Below the pieces are notes generated by a model. It saw only the letters and a list, made by a program, of their open reading frames with translations. It ran no database searches and had not been told where the DNA came from. The position numbers and the translations under genes are program-made. A stretch of 64,000 bases of DNA from Branchipolynoe longqiensis (lineage: Eukaryota; Annelida; Polychaeta; Phyllodocida; Polynoidae), in assembly GCA_030323885.1 (NCBI GenBank), contig CM059186.1, positions 171,973,230 through 172,037,229 on the forward strand, given 5' to 3'. This document shows, piece after piece, positions 21,101 to 27,513 of the stretch. Numbering within the stretch: position 1 is the first letter of the stretch; every line of letters starts with the position of its first letter.

Positions 21101-21181
21101 CTGCTTCATGTTGGGGTTGAAGTCGACGCTGGTGACGGTGTCCCGGTGCCCCTTGAAGTGGCGCTCCAGCGTCGGGTCCTC
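9009..21181 (-). CDS. POC1: POC1 centriolar WD40 protein gene, 5' and central exons (partial)
   Basis: The gene encodes a POC1-type centriolar protein, a seven-bladed WD40 propeller needed for centriole and basal-body stability. Seven exons are visible on the minus strand: 21097-21181, 19930-20009, 13553-13644, 13140-13248, 12383-12561, 10353-10468 and 9009-9142. Together they give 795 bases, or 265 codons. Every intron has GT-AG ends and the codon phases join exactly. The joined product follows vertebrate POC1A/B blade by blade, for example [28 protein letters not shown] and [18 protein letters not shown]. The initiator exon upstream of 21181 and the seventh blade plus C-terminal coiled coil downstream of 9009 are not seen, so both ends are missing. 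The introns hold a YR retroelement, SINEs and duplicated exon fragments. The identity is secure, but POC1A and POC1B cannot be separated here. Confidence 0.93.
9230..9850. repeat. Intronic tandem duplication with a second partial POC1 exon
   Basis: Segments starting AAAAAGTTGGCC recur at about 9237, 9401 and 9735 with the same following sequence (GGAGACAC, ACATTTTGAAA, ATACGA). A copy of the 9009-9142 exon start, with its TTTACAG acceptor, lies at about 9622-9672, some 530 bp from the original. That copy reads [14 protein letters not shown] and then loses similarity. Confidence 0.8.
9983..10303 (-). repeat. SINE-A copy in POC1 intron
   Basis: Reversed copy from GTCCTAGCAACATATAAGGT to the head GGATGGCCGAATGAGTTGCG near 10280-10303. 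Confidence 0.88.
10353..10468 (-). CDS. POC1: POC1 exon, blade 5
   Basis: The acceptor is CCTCTCGAAG, with a weak pyrimidine tract, and the donor is GTGAGT. The exon encodes [20 protein letters not shown] and then [18 protein letters not shown]. The split Gly codon from the preceding exon joins exactly. Confidence 0.94.
10469..12044. other. POC1 intron, mostly unrecognised
   Basis: No exon is supported. A single tRNA-like head lies at about 11408-11478 (GGTTCGAGGCCTGCTCT as a box B relic), probably a SINE-B-type fragment. The rest is unassigned. Confidence 0.5.
12045..12352 (-). repeat. SINE-A copy in POC1 intron
   Basis: Reversed copy from TACATCCTGGCAACATCTAA to the degenerate head GGTGGCCGAAACGGTAGGGC. 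Confidence 0.88.
12383..12561 (-). CDS. POC1: POC1 exon, blades 3-4
   Basis: The acceptor TTCTTGCAG lies just above 12561 and the donor GTAGGT just below 12383. The exon starts [20 protein letters not shown] and runs to [11 protein letters not shown]. The acceptor and the first 59 exon bases (12503-12561) are repeated upstream in a tandem array, so several alternative acceptors exist. I chose 12561 because only this copy continues into the rest of the exon. Confidence 0.95.
12503..13041. repeat. 85-bp tandem array made of a POC1 splice acceptor plus exon start
   Basis: The array runs upstream of the exon at 12383-12561. Each unit holds the last 26 intron bases, including the TTCTTGCAG acceptor, and the first 59 exon bases. 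The anchor ACCCAGTT recurs at 12503, 12588, 12673, 12758, 12843 and 12928, an exact 85-bp period. The next step is 72 bp, because of a 13-bp deletion, and a partial unit follows. The unit length is not a multiple of three, so including one extra unit would break the frame. Confidence 0.95.
13140..13248 (-). CDS. POC1: POC1 exon, blade 3
   Basis: The acceptor is ACATTTCTAG and the donor is GTGGGT. The exon encodes [20 protein letters not shown] and then [16 protein letters not shown], the strongly conserved [15 protein letters not shown] block of POC1. Its first base completes the Val codon from the previous exon. Confidence 0.95.
13553..13644 (-). CDS. POC1: POC1 exon, blade 2
   Basis: The acceptor is CCCTGTACAG and the donor is GTGAGT. 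The exon encodes [20 protein letters not shown] followed by [10 protein letters not shown], a full GH-to-WD blade segment. It ends with two bases (GT) of a Val codon finished by the next exon. The short stretch lacks a useful ATG, so it is easily missed by ORF scanning. Confidence 0.9.
13778..13912 (-). repeat. SINE-A subfamily fragment
   Basis: It has the alternative tail TTAGTTGATTAAGCAGAGGA and GACAATCGGTCTTCCTCATT, also seen at 20820, 43150 and 54050. Confidence 0.75.
13961..14014. repeat. M1-like MITE, left part, interrupted by NgA
   Basis: It begins TTAAAGCTACATAGTCCAAT. The matching right end is at 19692-19804 on the far side of NgA. Confidence 0.7.
14015..14209 (+). repeat. NgA split direct repeat A1
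   Basis: It starts GGTCGTAATGCTCGCATTGC and ends CCCGGACCTATTTTCT. The same sequence recurs as A2 at 19209 and in the solo copy at 21935. TTATAA at 14139-14144 is a likely promoter element. Runs of C differ in length between copies. Confidence 0.92.
14323..15600 (+). CDS. NgA Gag-like protein with C-terminal Cys/His motif
   Basis: The ORF is intact at 425 residues. The start [19 protein letters not shown] is basic. A long Ala/Pro-rich segment follows. A conserved region (about 190-310) contains [17 protein letters not shown] and [17 protein letters not shown]. The end carries [16 protein letters not shown] and RHACAYC, then HSEAVC. The conserved region and Cys/His end also occur in NgB and NgC, which marks them as one Gag family. 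The C-terminal Cys/His cluster probably binds zinc and nucleic acid; that role is inferred from its spacing. A 36-bp tandem duplication directly spans the stop codon and the sequence after it. Confidence 0.85.
   Translation: MPAGSRPPPGRRGSRRGRSASAASQDAASATSAAPSLQSEATSWASAVDARMDAQAAAMQCQAGAIDHLTALVESITLAPPRASAYSDPAAAPPPRAPAASPPSIADRIADMLQELAAGGGAHPASHPRLLPAPASPTPAHASATPASDVHPTYQPYLRRGLYATQQAASAAPLPAAIHPAPDRSPASAADAVREILESAEAQGSGRRKGIPPGYLFPHDLIERGPEGKALKRGEATMEEYNLALRMLESHPSFPTDALPGLLHHNMTVLRDAVTHPWPTVRRYSETIFAWVADGRLPDGWRDPVAINTVRMDVITAPATASGGGARLLPPPLPAPAPHTGPRPTNTDPRTPYTREAYGIPCPAWNRDPASCDLAPPGEAHGDQGARRRHACAYCANVRRILTVHSEAVCYTKRTRDHAPAAPDF
15600..18048 (+). pseudogene. NgA RT/RNase H gene, 5' half frameshifted, 3' half open
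   Basis: The open part, 17053-18048 (331 residues), holds the RT catalytic LVYVDDF and RNase H with ECDSC, HELEAVN, NTDNMAS and LADALSR. Upstream, recognisable pieces lie in shifting frames: [15 protein letters not shown] near 16480 and [16 protein letters not shown] near 16910. Several frameshifts fall in C-homopolymers. Positions 15600-16300 are nearly pure Pro/Thr/Ala codons with runs of ten or more C and no recognisable domain. The intact NgB homologue (27514-29379) supports the reading. Confidence 0.85.
18049..19000 (+). pseudogene. NgA tyrosine recombinase gene, frameshifted
   Basis: The N-terminal part (18051-18379) reads [20 protein letters not shown] and [10 protein letters not shown]. 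The frame then breaks, probably by a small deletion. The C-terminal 181 residues (18455-19000) are open and carry LRQSSL (Arg), TTKT (Lys), HSLRRG (His, Arg), GTW (Trp) and HAYVP (Tyr). The catalytic set is therefore complete although the reading frame is not. The last codons lie inside repeat B1. Confidence 0.85.
18965..19208 (+). repeat. NgA split direct repeat B1
   Basis: It begins GTGGAGGGCTCCTCGGGCCA inside the 3' end of the YR gene and ends GTCACGGATC at the A2 start. AATAAAGTG near 19157 is a probable polyadenylation signal. It differs from B2 by a TATA insertion and little else. Confidence 0.92.
19209..19451 (+). repeat. NgA split direct repeat A2
   Basis: This copy of A1 starts GGTCGTAATGCTCGCATTGC. 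It continues past the A1 match into a 50-base pyrimidine-rich tract that ends CTCTCTCTTAG directly before B2. TTATAA is at 19331-19336. Confidence 0.92.
19452..19691 (+). repeat. NgA split direct repeat B2
   Basis: This is a near-identical copy of B1 and marks the 3' end of the element at GTCACGGATC. AATAAA lies near 19640. Confidence 0.92.
19692..19804. repeat. M1-like MITE, right part, interrupted by NgA
   Basis: It ends CATCGGATTATGCAGCT followed by TTAA 19801-19804. The element is shorter than typical M1 when rejoined. Confidence 0.7.
19930..20009 (-). CDS. POC1: POC1 exon, blade 1/2
   Basis: The exon is preceded by TTCTCTTATAG and followed by GTAAGC. It encodes [20 protein letters not shown] and then YRFVGHK. 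The split Ala codon is completed correctly with the upstream exon, which confirms both borders. Confidence 0.93.
20275..20580. repeat. R2 dispersed repeat, plus copy
   Basis: GTAGTAGTCTGTACATGAGC, GTGGCGGAGACTAC and CACCGACTGGGCTG recur in reverse at 23315-23675, so the two form an inverted pair 3 kb apart. Confidence 0.8.
20820..21045 (-). repeat. SINE-A short-tail subfamily copy
   Basis: Tail TTAGTTGATTAAGCAAGGGA, middle GTAATGCCAAGCGCC and a tRNA-like head near 21000-21045. Confidence 0.8.
21097..21181 (-). CDS. POC1: POC1 exon, WD40 blade 1 start
   Basis: The acceptor CACCTTCAG lies just above 21181, and the donor GTACTC follows 21097. The exon reads [19 protein letters not shown] and onward to KQL. 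It ends with one base of the next codon, which the following exon completes as Ala. The initiator methionine should lie in a short upstream exon that I could not place. Confidence 0.9.
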
Positions 21182-21934
21182 CTGAAGGTGACACAAACAG
21201 TGAGTACATGTATACATAAAGTAAAGCTTGTTTGATTTAACAGCGCCTAGATAAAACATTCACCCCCATACTTGTAGTAGGTACTCGAAACAAAGGACTG
21301 GTTGCTGATGCTGACTGGCCACTGGAAAACTTGCTCCCAGCGCACTACCCCTCTTTGAATGTTGTGCACTGCGAAGGTTTGAAAACTTTTGAACGATCAT
21401 AAAACACAATTTTACCAAATATTTTTCATGAAAAATATAATATTACATAGAAAAAATTCTTTCTCTCCAAATCTGTGGCAATTGTTAACCACCATTTAGC
21501 ACTCACTCTCAGCAGTTTGGACTTAACCATAGGATGGGTATGCTAATTGCTATATAGAGCAATCAATTTAAAAAAAAGATTTTCTATATGTGGATATAGC
21601 TTAAAGACAATGTAATCACACTATAGAAATTTGCATTCTGATCATTTTGATGCAAAAATCAAGTCAAAATATCAAATAGAACTAGAGATATTCATTTTCT
21701 AAAGATTTGGTCATGGACGGTTAGTGAAAATCACACGATTTGTTATGTTTCATGTCAAATTGCTCAACAAATATTTATTTGTAAGGTCTGAAAAAAATGT
21801 GAGATTAGAATTTGTACTAGAAATAATAACTTAAAAGAATAATGATGTGATAAAAATGTAATTTGGTTTCAGCAGGCAGCCTCAAACATCAGGATTTAAG
21901 CATTTGCAGAATCATGAAAAATGTGTGTAAAATT
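21182..21934. other. POC1 5' intron or upstream DNA
   Basis: A SINE-C tail fragment (CTTGTTTGATTTAACAGCGC) lies at about 21226-21250. The rest is AT-rich and unassigned. The missing first POC1 exon was not found. Confidence 0.5.
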
Positions 21935-22431
21935 GGTCGTAATGCTCGCATTGCGTTTGATTCGTGGCGGGGGAGGAGGACCCCCCCCCCTCTCTATCCC
22001 TCCCCTGCCGCGACCATTGGGTCGGTGACATAACACCCCCCCCCTCCCTCGGCCCTTATAACCGGCCGCCCTTGCTGCTCCTAGCCACTCGCCTCCTCTC
22101 ACCCTCCTGGCCCGGACATAATTTTCTCCACCCATCCACCCTTGCTTACATTCTCCTCTCTCTCTCATAGGGTGGAGGGCTCCTCGGGGCGCCTCCCTCC
22201 CATCTGACTTCAACCCTGATATGACATTAACCTCGGACATGGTCCAATGCACCTCTTGACACTGTAAATTTATTGCCCGAGGATACTGCACTTCATCTTC
22301 ATTGCTACATGTTATACCGTCATACTATATTTAACTACCTACATGGTACACTATAACATTGATGCTCTTTTGTGTGAATAAAGTGTGTTTTATTCCAATA
22401 CCCGCTTCCCTCTCCTCCTTCGTCACGTATC
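21935..22431 (+). mobile_element. Solo A-B remnant of an NgA-family element
   Basis: It starts GGTCGTAATGCTCGCATTGC as A does, has TTATAA at 22056-22061 and a pyrimidine tract ending CTCATAG, then B from GGTGGAGGGCTCC (22171). AATAAA is at 22377-22382 and the end is GTCACGTATC. No gag, pol or YR lies between. Recombination between A1 and A2 of a full element would leave exactly this structure. It differs from NgA at many sites, so it is an older or sister subfamily. Confidence 0.88.
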
Positions 22432-22557
22432 AAGGGCAAAAATTAAATATTACAACAAAAATCAGGGACTAATATATTATTATATATATTTGTAATCAGA
22501 ATGATAAGAGCTTTCTAACCGTACCAGTTGCAAATTAACTTCATGAAAACACAAATT

Positions 22558-23140
22558 CAGTTTTGAGTACCTACTTGTAGTAGGGGTGAACGACAATGTA
22601 GTCTAACTATGAGTGAAATAGCTTTAGTATGGAACAGGAAGTACAATCTCTGGTAATGGCCACTTATATCAGCACAGAGTTGGTGAAATGAGAGAGAATG
22701 CAAAAAGACAAGATGGCGGTGATATAACGCCGTCGATTATACTTTTAAAGTTAATTAAGCTACATGTTTTATTATATTTTTCAACTCAAAAGTAGCGGGT
22801 AAATATGAATACACATACAACAAATATATTTTGCTTCTTAAATTAAGAATCATAGCAGCAGACACGGTGAACAGTTTCAAGTCCCGACTGGATGCATATT
22901 GGTCAAACATTACACACATCTTGAAGCCAGTGGCAGCGACAGTTGCTACAATCCACCACATCCGAAGAACTGTCTTGATTTCTATTAATTAAGAGCACCT
23001 AACAGGTCCAAGGCCCATTATAGCTGTAGCCTATTGACTGACCAGCTCAGTTCATTTACCCACTATGATCTTTGTCGACATTTTTCACCAGATTTTATAT
23101 AGGGTTGTACCGCTACTTTAAGTACGGGGTGAAGCTTTTA
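22558..23140. repeat. M2 MITE copy, expanded internally
   Basis: It has an M2 interior (GAATGCAAAAAGACAAGATG, CGCCGTCGATTATACTTTT) and an end GTACGGGGTGAAGCTTTTAT. It is longer than the copies at 35628 and 39293. Confidence 0.75.
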
Positions 23141-23214
23141 TCTATCAATCCCCAAAAGTTGAGAAACTGCCGACGTGCAGGAAATTCTTAATCCTGAAAT
23201 TGCGATATTCAGTG

Positions 23215-23675
23215 CATGATTGATTGATTGGTGGTTGCTTTACGCCGTGTCGGCAGCATAGGCCATATTCACGGTGAGAAATGTTTGTTTTTTGTTCAAA
23301 CCATCGCTTTAAGTGTGTAATGGCCCACGGCCGTCCGACTCTCACTCACGCAGGTTTCCACGGAAGAACACCAAGATTCAATACAATGTACGCTTCACCC
23401 TTGGTTTATTGAACCATCTGCTCTCCGCGGCGTCAGTAGTTGTCTGACCCGCCAGATCCAACATCGACTCTATAGGTGTGTGTGTGGGGGGGGGGGGGGG
23501 GGGTGGGGGGGGGGGGGGGTCAGCCACACGCAGTAGAGGTCAGCCCAGTTGGGGTCTGACCGGTGGCTACCCGTGCCGCCACCTAGCGCAGTGTAATGGT
23601 ACTGCGTTGGTGGCGTCGTAGTCTCCGCTGCTACCGCGTGATAGTAGAGCTCATGTTCAGACTACTACACGTGTA
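23215..23675. repeat. 'GTGTCGGCAGC' fragment plus R2 minus copy
   Basis: Positions 23217-23280 match the 2697 repeat. Positions 23315-23675 are the inverted partner of 20275-20580. A run of G with few breaks lies at about 23487-23520. Confidence 0.8.
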
Positions 23676-24014
23676 AAAGCAGACAATCAATTATGTGCCA
23701 ATAGACACTCATTAAATTAGAAAGCTCACAATCATATATTTGTGGTCAAGGGAAACAAATTCCCATAGAAAAAGAAATGTTTGATTAATAATTGTATATG
23801 TTGCTGGTAACATATGTAATTATTACAGAAACGGCACCCAACCGGCCTGCCATAATTGACTGTTACCTTTGCATTATGTCACCCTGACTACGACTTGATC
23901 ATATGGAACAAACAAGCCTGTAACTGTCACTTGATCGAGATCAACACGAGAGAGAAGATCCATTTGCTTATCCTGCTTATTATCCTACCGCTGAGTACGC
24001 TTCCCGGATCCAAT

Positions 24015-25114
24015 ATGCCACCCAGGAAGGGAAGATTCTCCAAGGAAATGCTGCGTACCGCCGAGTCGACACCATTTGTAATCTCTGAACTGGACAAGAC
24101 AGAGGCGAGTACATCTTCCCATCGACACTCAGGGATCTCAATGGAACCGTCCGGTGTAGCTGAGCTATGTGGTAGCGACCTGGTTCGACTAATTGAGACC
24201 AGTAATGCTTCTCTACTGGCGAAGTTGGCCACTGTGGAACGTACATTGGCCGAACTACAACCAGGCCCACGTCGAGACGGGACTCAAGCAGTTTCTCCGA
24301 CAGATGAACGGATGCATGGAGGACGAGGACGGGATGCCGTTCGTCACAAGAAGCGCCATGCACCAGTGGCGCCATCTTCCGATTCATCGCCGTCACCTAG
24401 TGACCAGGAGGACGGTACAGCCAGTGACCAGGAGTCGACAACGTCACGACCCCATTGGAGCAAGCGTCGTAATCGAAAGCGTCGACACTCATCGACAGAC
24501 TCATCAAGCTGTTCGTCTCGGGAGGATTTGCTACGGGATCTCTTGCATTCAGTGCATAGCAAGAAACGGGCATCAAAACGGGGTAAGCACAAATTACTGC
24601 CCCATAAATTTGTGGTCAGAGAGGGCAAGAAAAATAGAGTAAAACAGGGGGATGCCAAATGGCATGAGTACCTATTAGCTATGTTTCGCATGACCCAGTC
24701 CGCTACCACGCCATCGTCGTGGACCGAACCAATAATGAAACACGTCCAAGATATTTTAGAGATGGCAGAAAGTTGGGATTGGTCGACATGCTTAGGTTTT
24801 TCTGAGAAAGTTTTCCAAATGGTTGATGATAAGCGGTTGAAATCGGGCTGGGATGACTACCAGGCTATTAAGGATGTTCAGAGAGATTTGTTTGGGACCA
24901 GGGTGAGGGTGAAGGCGGTTTCTAAGGCTCCGGTCGACAGAATAGCGATGCATATGATCGACTAAGTGATGGCCCTATTTGCACCATATGGAATACGGGT
25001 AAAGATTGTGGGTTCGCTGAGACGCACGGTTCCCCTCCTCGCCGTTACTGCCACATATGTGGTTGGTGTGCATTTAAACGGGGGTACAAGGCCAATCATA
25101 GGGAACTGGTTTAA
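24015..25114 (+). pseudogene. NgC Gag-like gene with late frameshift
   Basis: The likely start is MPPRKGRFSKEMLRTAEST at 24015. A basic, Ser-rich stretch (SKRRNRKRRHSSTDSSSCSS) is followed by the family block KQGDAKWHEYLLAMFRM and FSEKVFQMVDDKRLKSGWDD. The first frame stops at 24965. An overlapping frame carries on with CTIWNTGKDC, AETHG and YCHICGWC, and ends at TAA 25112-25114. The Cys/His end matches NgA and NgB in spacing, so the two frames belong to one gene broken by one shift. Confidence 0.8.
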
Positions 25115-25613
25115 GTCTCGTCCGTCGACGCTTAAACCCACAGTAGGGTCAAAGAATACTAACACGGGTTTTTAGGTACGGGATCTAATGTGTCGTGGCT
25201 GCCTATAAGTCCCCAGCCGAAGGGAGGCCTGTTTGGTAATCTGCCTCTCCGGGTGTCATTAATTCGTGAAACTGAACCTGTAGTTAGTAATGTGTACCGT
25301 GTCGGGGGTTGTGTCCAGTCCGTCAAGTGTAGTGTCGCAGACGCGACCGCCTGATACGGTGCTACGCCCTGAGATATTGAACGTAGATGCTGCTCATTAT
25401 GTTGATATTGCCTCCGGCTCTACCGGCTCGGGGAGCCGTGGGCCTCAGTCCCCACATATGCCGTTCACTGTTTCAATTGATACAGGTACTGCCTTGCCTA
25501 CCGTTCGGTTAGTACAAACTGGTACCCCCTTATTTAATACTGATACAGCACGGTTAGGCATGCCGTTGTTGACCGACACCACTGGGTCCCATGATCTGAC
25601 GCCCCCATTACAT

Positions 25614-25920
25614 GATGCGCGAAAAGGAGGAAAACAAGGCAGGGGTGGAGAAAAAGGCGTTTATTGTACGCCTCAGGAAAATACAGAGGAACAACAGGTT
25701 AAGTACAAGGGTAACAAGAGGTAATCGGCTCATGAGGAGCAATGCAAGAAACAATGACATGGAGATAAGGGCTCATAAGGAGCAAGGCAAATAAACAATG
25801 ACATGGATGTAAGGGCTCATAAGGAGCAAGGCAAGAGAGTCAATGTGTGGGCTCAGATGGAGCAAGAGTTCGTGGTGAAGGTCAGGTTGTCAGTGAGGGG
25901 GAGCCGAGGAGCCCTCCACC
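25614..25920 (-). repeat. NgB split direct repeat B2
   Basis: This 307-bp unit appears identical to B1 by eye. It contains TTTATT at 25660-25665 (AATAAA on the minus strand) and about three imperfect internal units of roughly 50 bp around GGGCTCATAAGGAGCAAGGC. Confidence 0.92.
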
Positions 25921-25921
25921 A

Positions 25922-26274
25922 GAAGGAAGAGGTAGAGAGAAAAAGAGAGAGATGGGTGGGTGGGTGGAGAAAAAGAGGTGAGATCTGGAAGGCGGCAGGA
26001 GGGCGAGTGCCTGAGGGAGGCCGGAGGCGGCCTTATAAGGGAAAGGGGGAGGGCGACAGCAGGTGAGGTGTGAAGGCTGCCGGCCCGGGGGAGGGGGGGG
26101 GGAAGAGGGGGCGAGCAGCGGGCGTCGGGTGAGGCGCGAATGCTGCGCGGCAGAGGGCGGGGGAGGGAGCGAGTCGCGGCGGCGTCGGGCGAGGTGTCAC
26201 GCTGCGCGACAGCCCGGGGCGGGGGAGGGTCTCCTCCTTTCCTCGCATCAAACGTAATGCTACGCATTACGACC
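25922..26274 (-). repeat. NgB split direct repeat A2
   Basis: Read on the minus strand it begins GGTCGTAATGCGTAGCATTA and has TTATAA at 26033-26038. It ends in a pyrimidine-rich tract next to B2. A1 keeps only its two ends. Confidence 0.88.
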
Positions 26275-26581
26275 GATGCGCGAAAAGGAGGAAAACAAGG
26301 CAGGGGTGGAGAAAAAGGCGTTTATTGTACGCCTCAGGAAAATACAGAGGAACAACAGGTTAAGTACAAGGGTAACAAGAGGTAATCGGCTCATGAGGAG
26401 CAATGCAAGAAACAATGACATGGAGATAAGGGCTCATAAGGAGCAAGGCAAATAAACAATGACATGGATGTAAGGGCTCATAAGGAGCAAGGCAAGAGAG
26501 TCAATGTGTGGGCTCAGATGGAGCAAGAGTTCGTGGTGAAGGTCAGGTTGTCAGTGAGGGGGAGCCGAGGAGCCCTCCACC
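26275..26581 (-). repeat. NgB split direct repeat B1
   Basis: This is a 307-bp twin of B2. On the minus strand it begins GGTGGAGGGCTCCTCGG inside the end of the YR ORF, as in NgA. Confidence 0.92.
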
Positions 26582-27495
26582 AAAACGGCGGAGAGGGCTC
26601 GCGGCGCGCCCGAGGGGGCGAGGCGGGCACGTACGCGTGGACCGCCTCGGAGGTCCAAGTGCCCTGAGCCATAATCTCGGGGAGGGGAACCCCGGCGCGT
26701 TGGCAGGCCTGGGCGGCCCCTCGACGGAGACTATGGAGGGTGTAGGCCTCGGGCGTCGGCACTCCTTGGGCTTGCAGGGCCCCTCGCAGCAGCGCGGTGA
26801 GGGACCTCGGGTCGAGCGGGCGGCCGGAGGGCATTATGAAGGCGGGAGCATCTGGGGCGGCGGGGCAGAGGGCGACGGCACCGGACCAGGCCGTCACGGG
26901 GCAGAGGGAGGATCCGGGGATGGCGGGGACGAAGAGGGCGACCGCGCCCGAGGGGCTGGAGATCGTCTTGGAGCTGCGGATCAGGAGGCGGAGCCCTCCG
27001 GGCGCGGGGCGGACGTCGTCGCGGGTGAGGGTGTGGGGGCCGCCCCACCCCTCGGGACTCGGGGCCAGCAGGTTGGACTGCCGGAGCATCCCGAAGTACC
27101 CGAGGAGGAGCGCGGCCCGAGGAACGAGCGAGGCGGGACCCGCTCGCTCGAGGTGGCTGATGATCAGGGTGAGATGCTGCGGGGAGAGGAGGCGCTTGCA
27201 GGGGCAGGTGGGTGGAGGACCGCTCCCCGCCTCAGCAGATGTCCTTGGGGAGGCGGGCGTCAAAGCCCGAGGTGAGGCCCCCGACCCACGACCGGGCCCC
27301 CGAGACGGTATTCTTGACGGAGGCGGGGGCGAGGCCGCGGAGGTAGAGGGCGGCGGTGAAGGCGGCTACGTCGAACGCCGAGGGCGCGCGCGCCTCGGGC
27401 AACCGCGTAGGCGACGTAGTCCTCGGCCTGGCGACGTCGATTCCTCCAGGTTGCCGGGGCGAGGGCGGCGACTCTGAAGCGGGCAACGGCGGCAA
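26514..27495 (-). pseudogene. NgB tyrosine recombinase, one frameshift
   Basis: The N-terminal part (27495-27232) includes PSAFDVAAFTAALYLRGLAP. After a shift near 27240 the catalytic part (27263-26514) is open. In its own numbering it has Arg61 (MLRQSNL), Lys99 (RSSKT), His177 and Arg180 (HSLRR), Trp203 (GTW) and Tyr211 (HAYVP). The YR of an otherwise young element is thus broken by a single shift, which could be real or a sequence error. Confidence 0.85.
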
Positions 27496-27513
27496 CCTCG
27501 GCGGGGGGGAAAC

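Noticed and set aside
24344..24709. Minus-strand ORF over NgC gag
   Set aside because: Antisense to the gag block that is conserved with NgA and NgB.
26508..27275. Plus-strand 255-residue ORF over NgB YR
   Set aside because: Antisense to the YR gene, which has all catalytic residues in the other strand.
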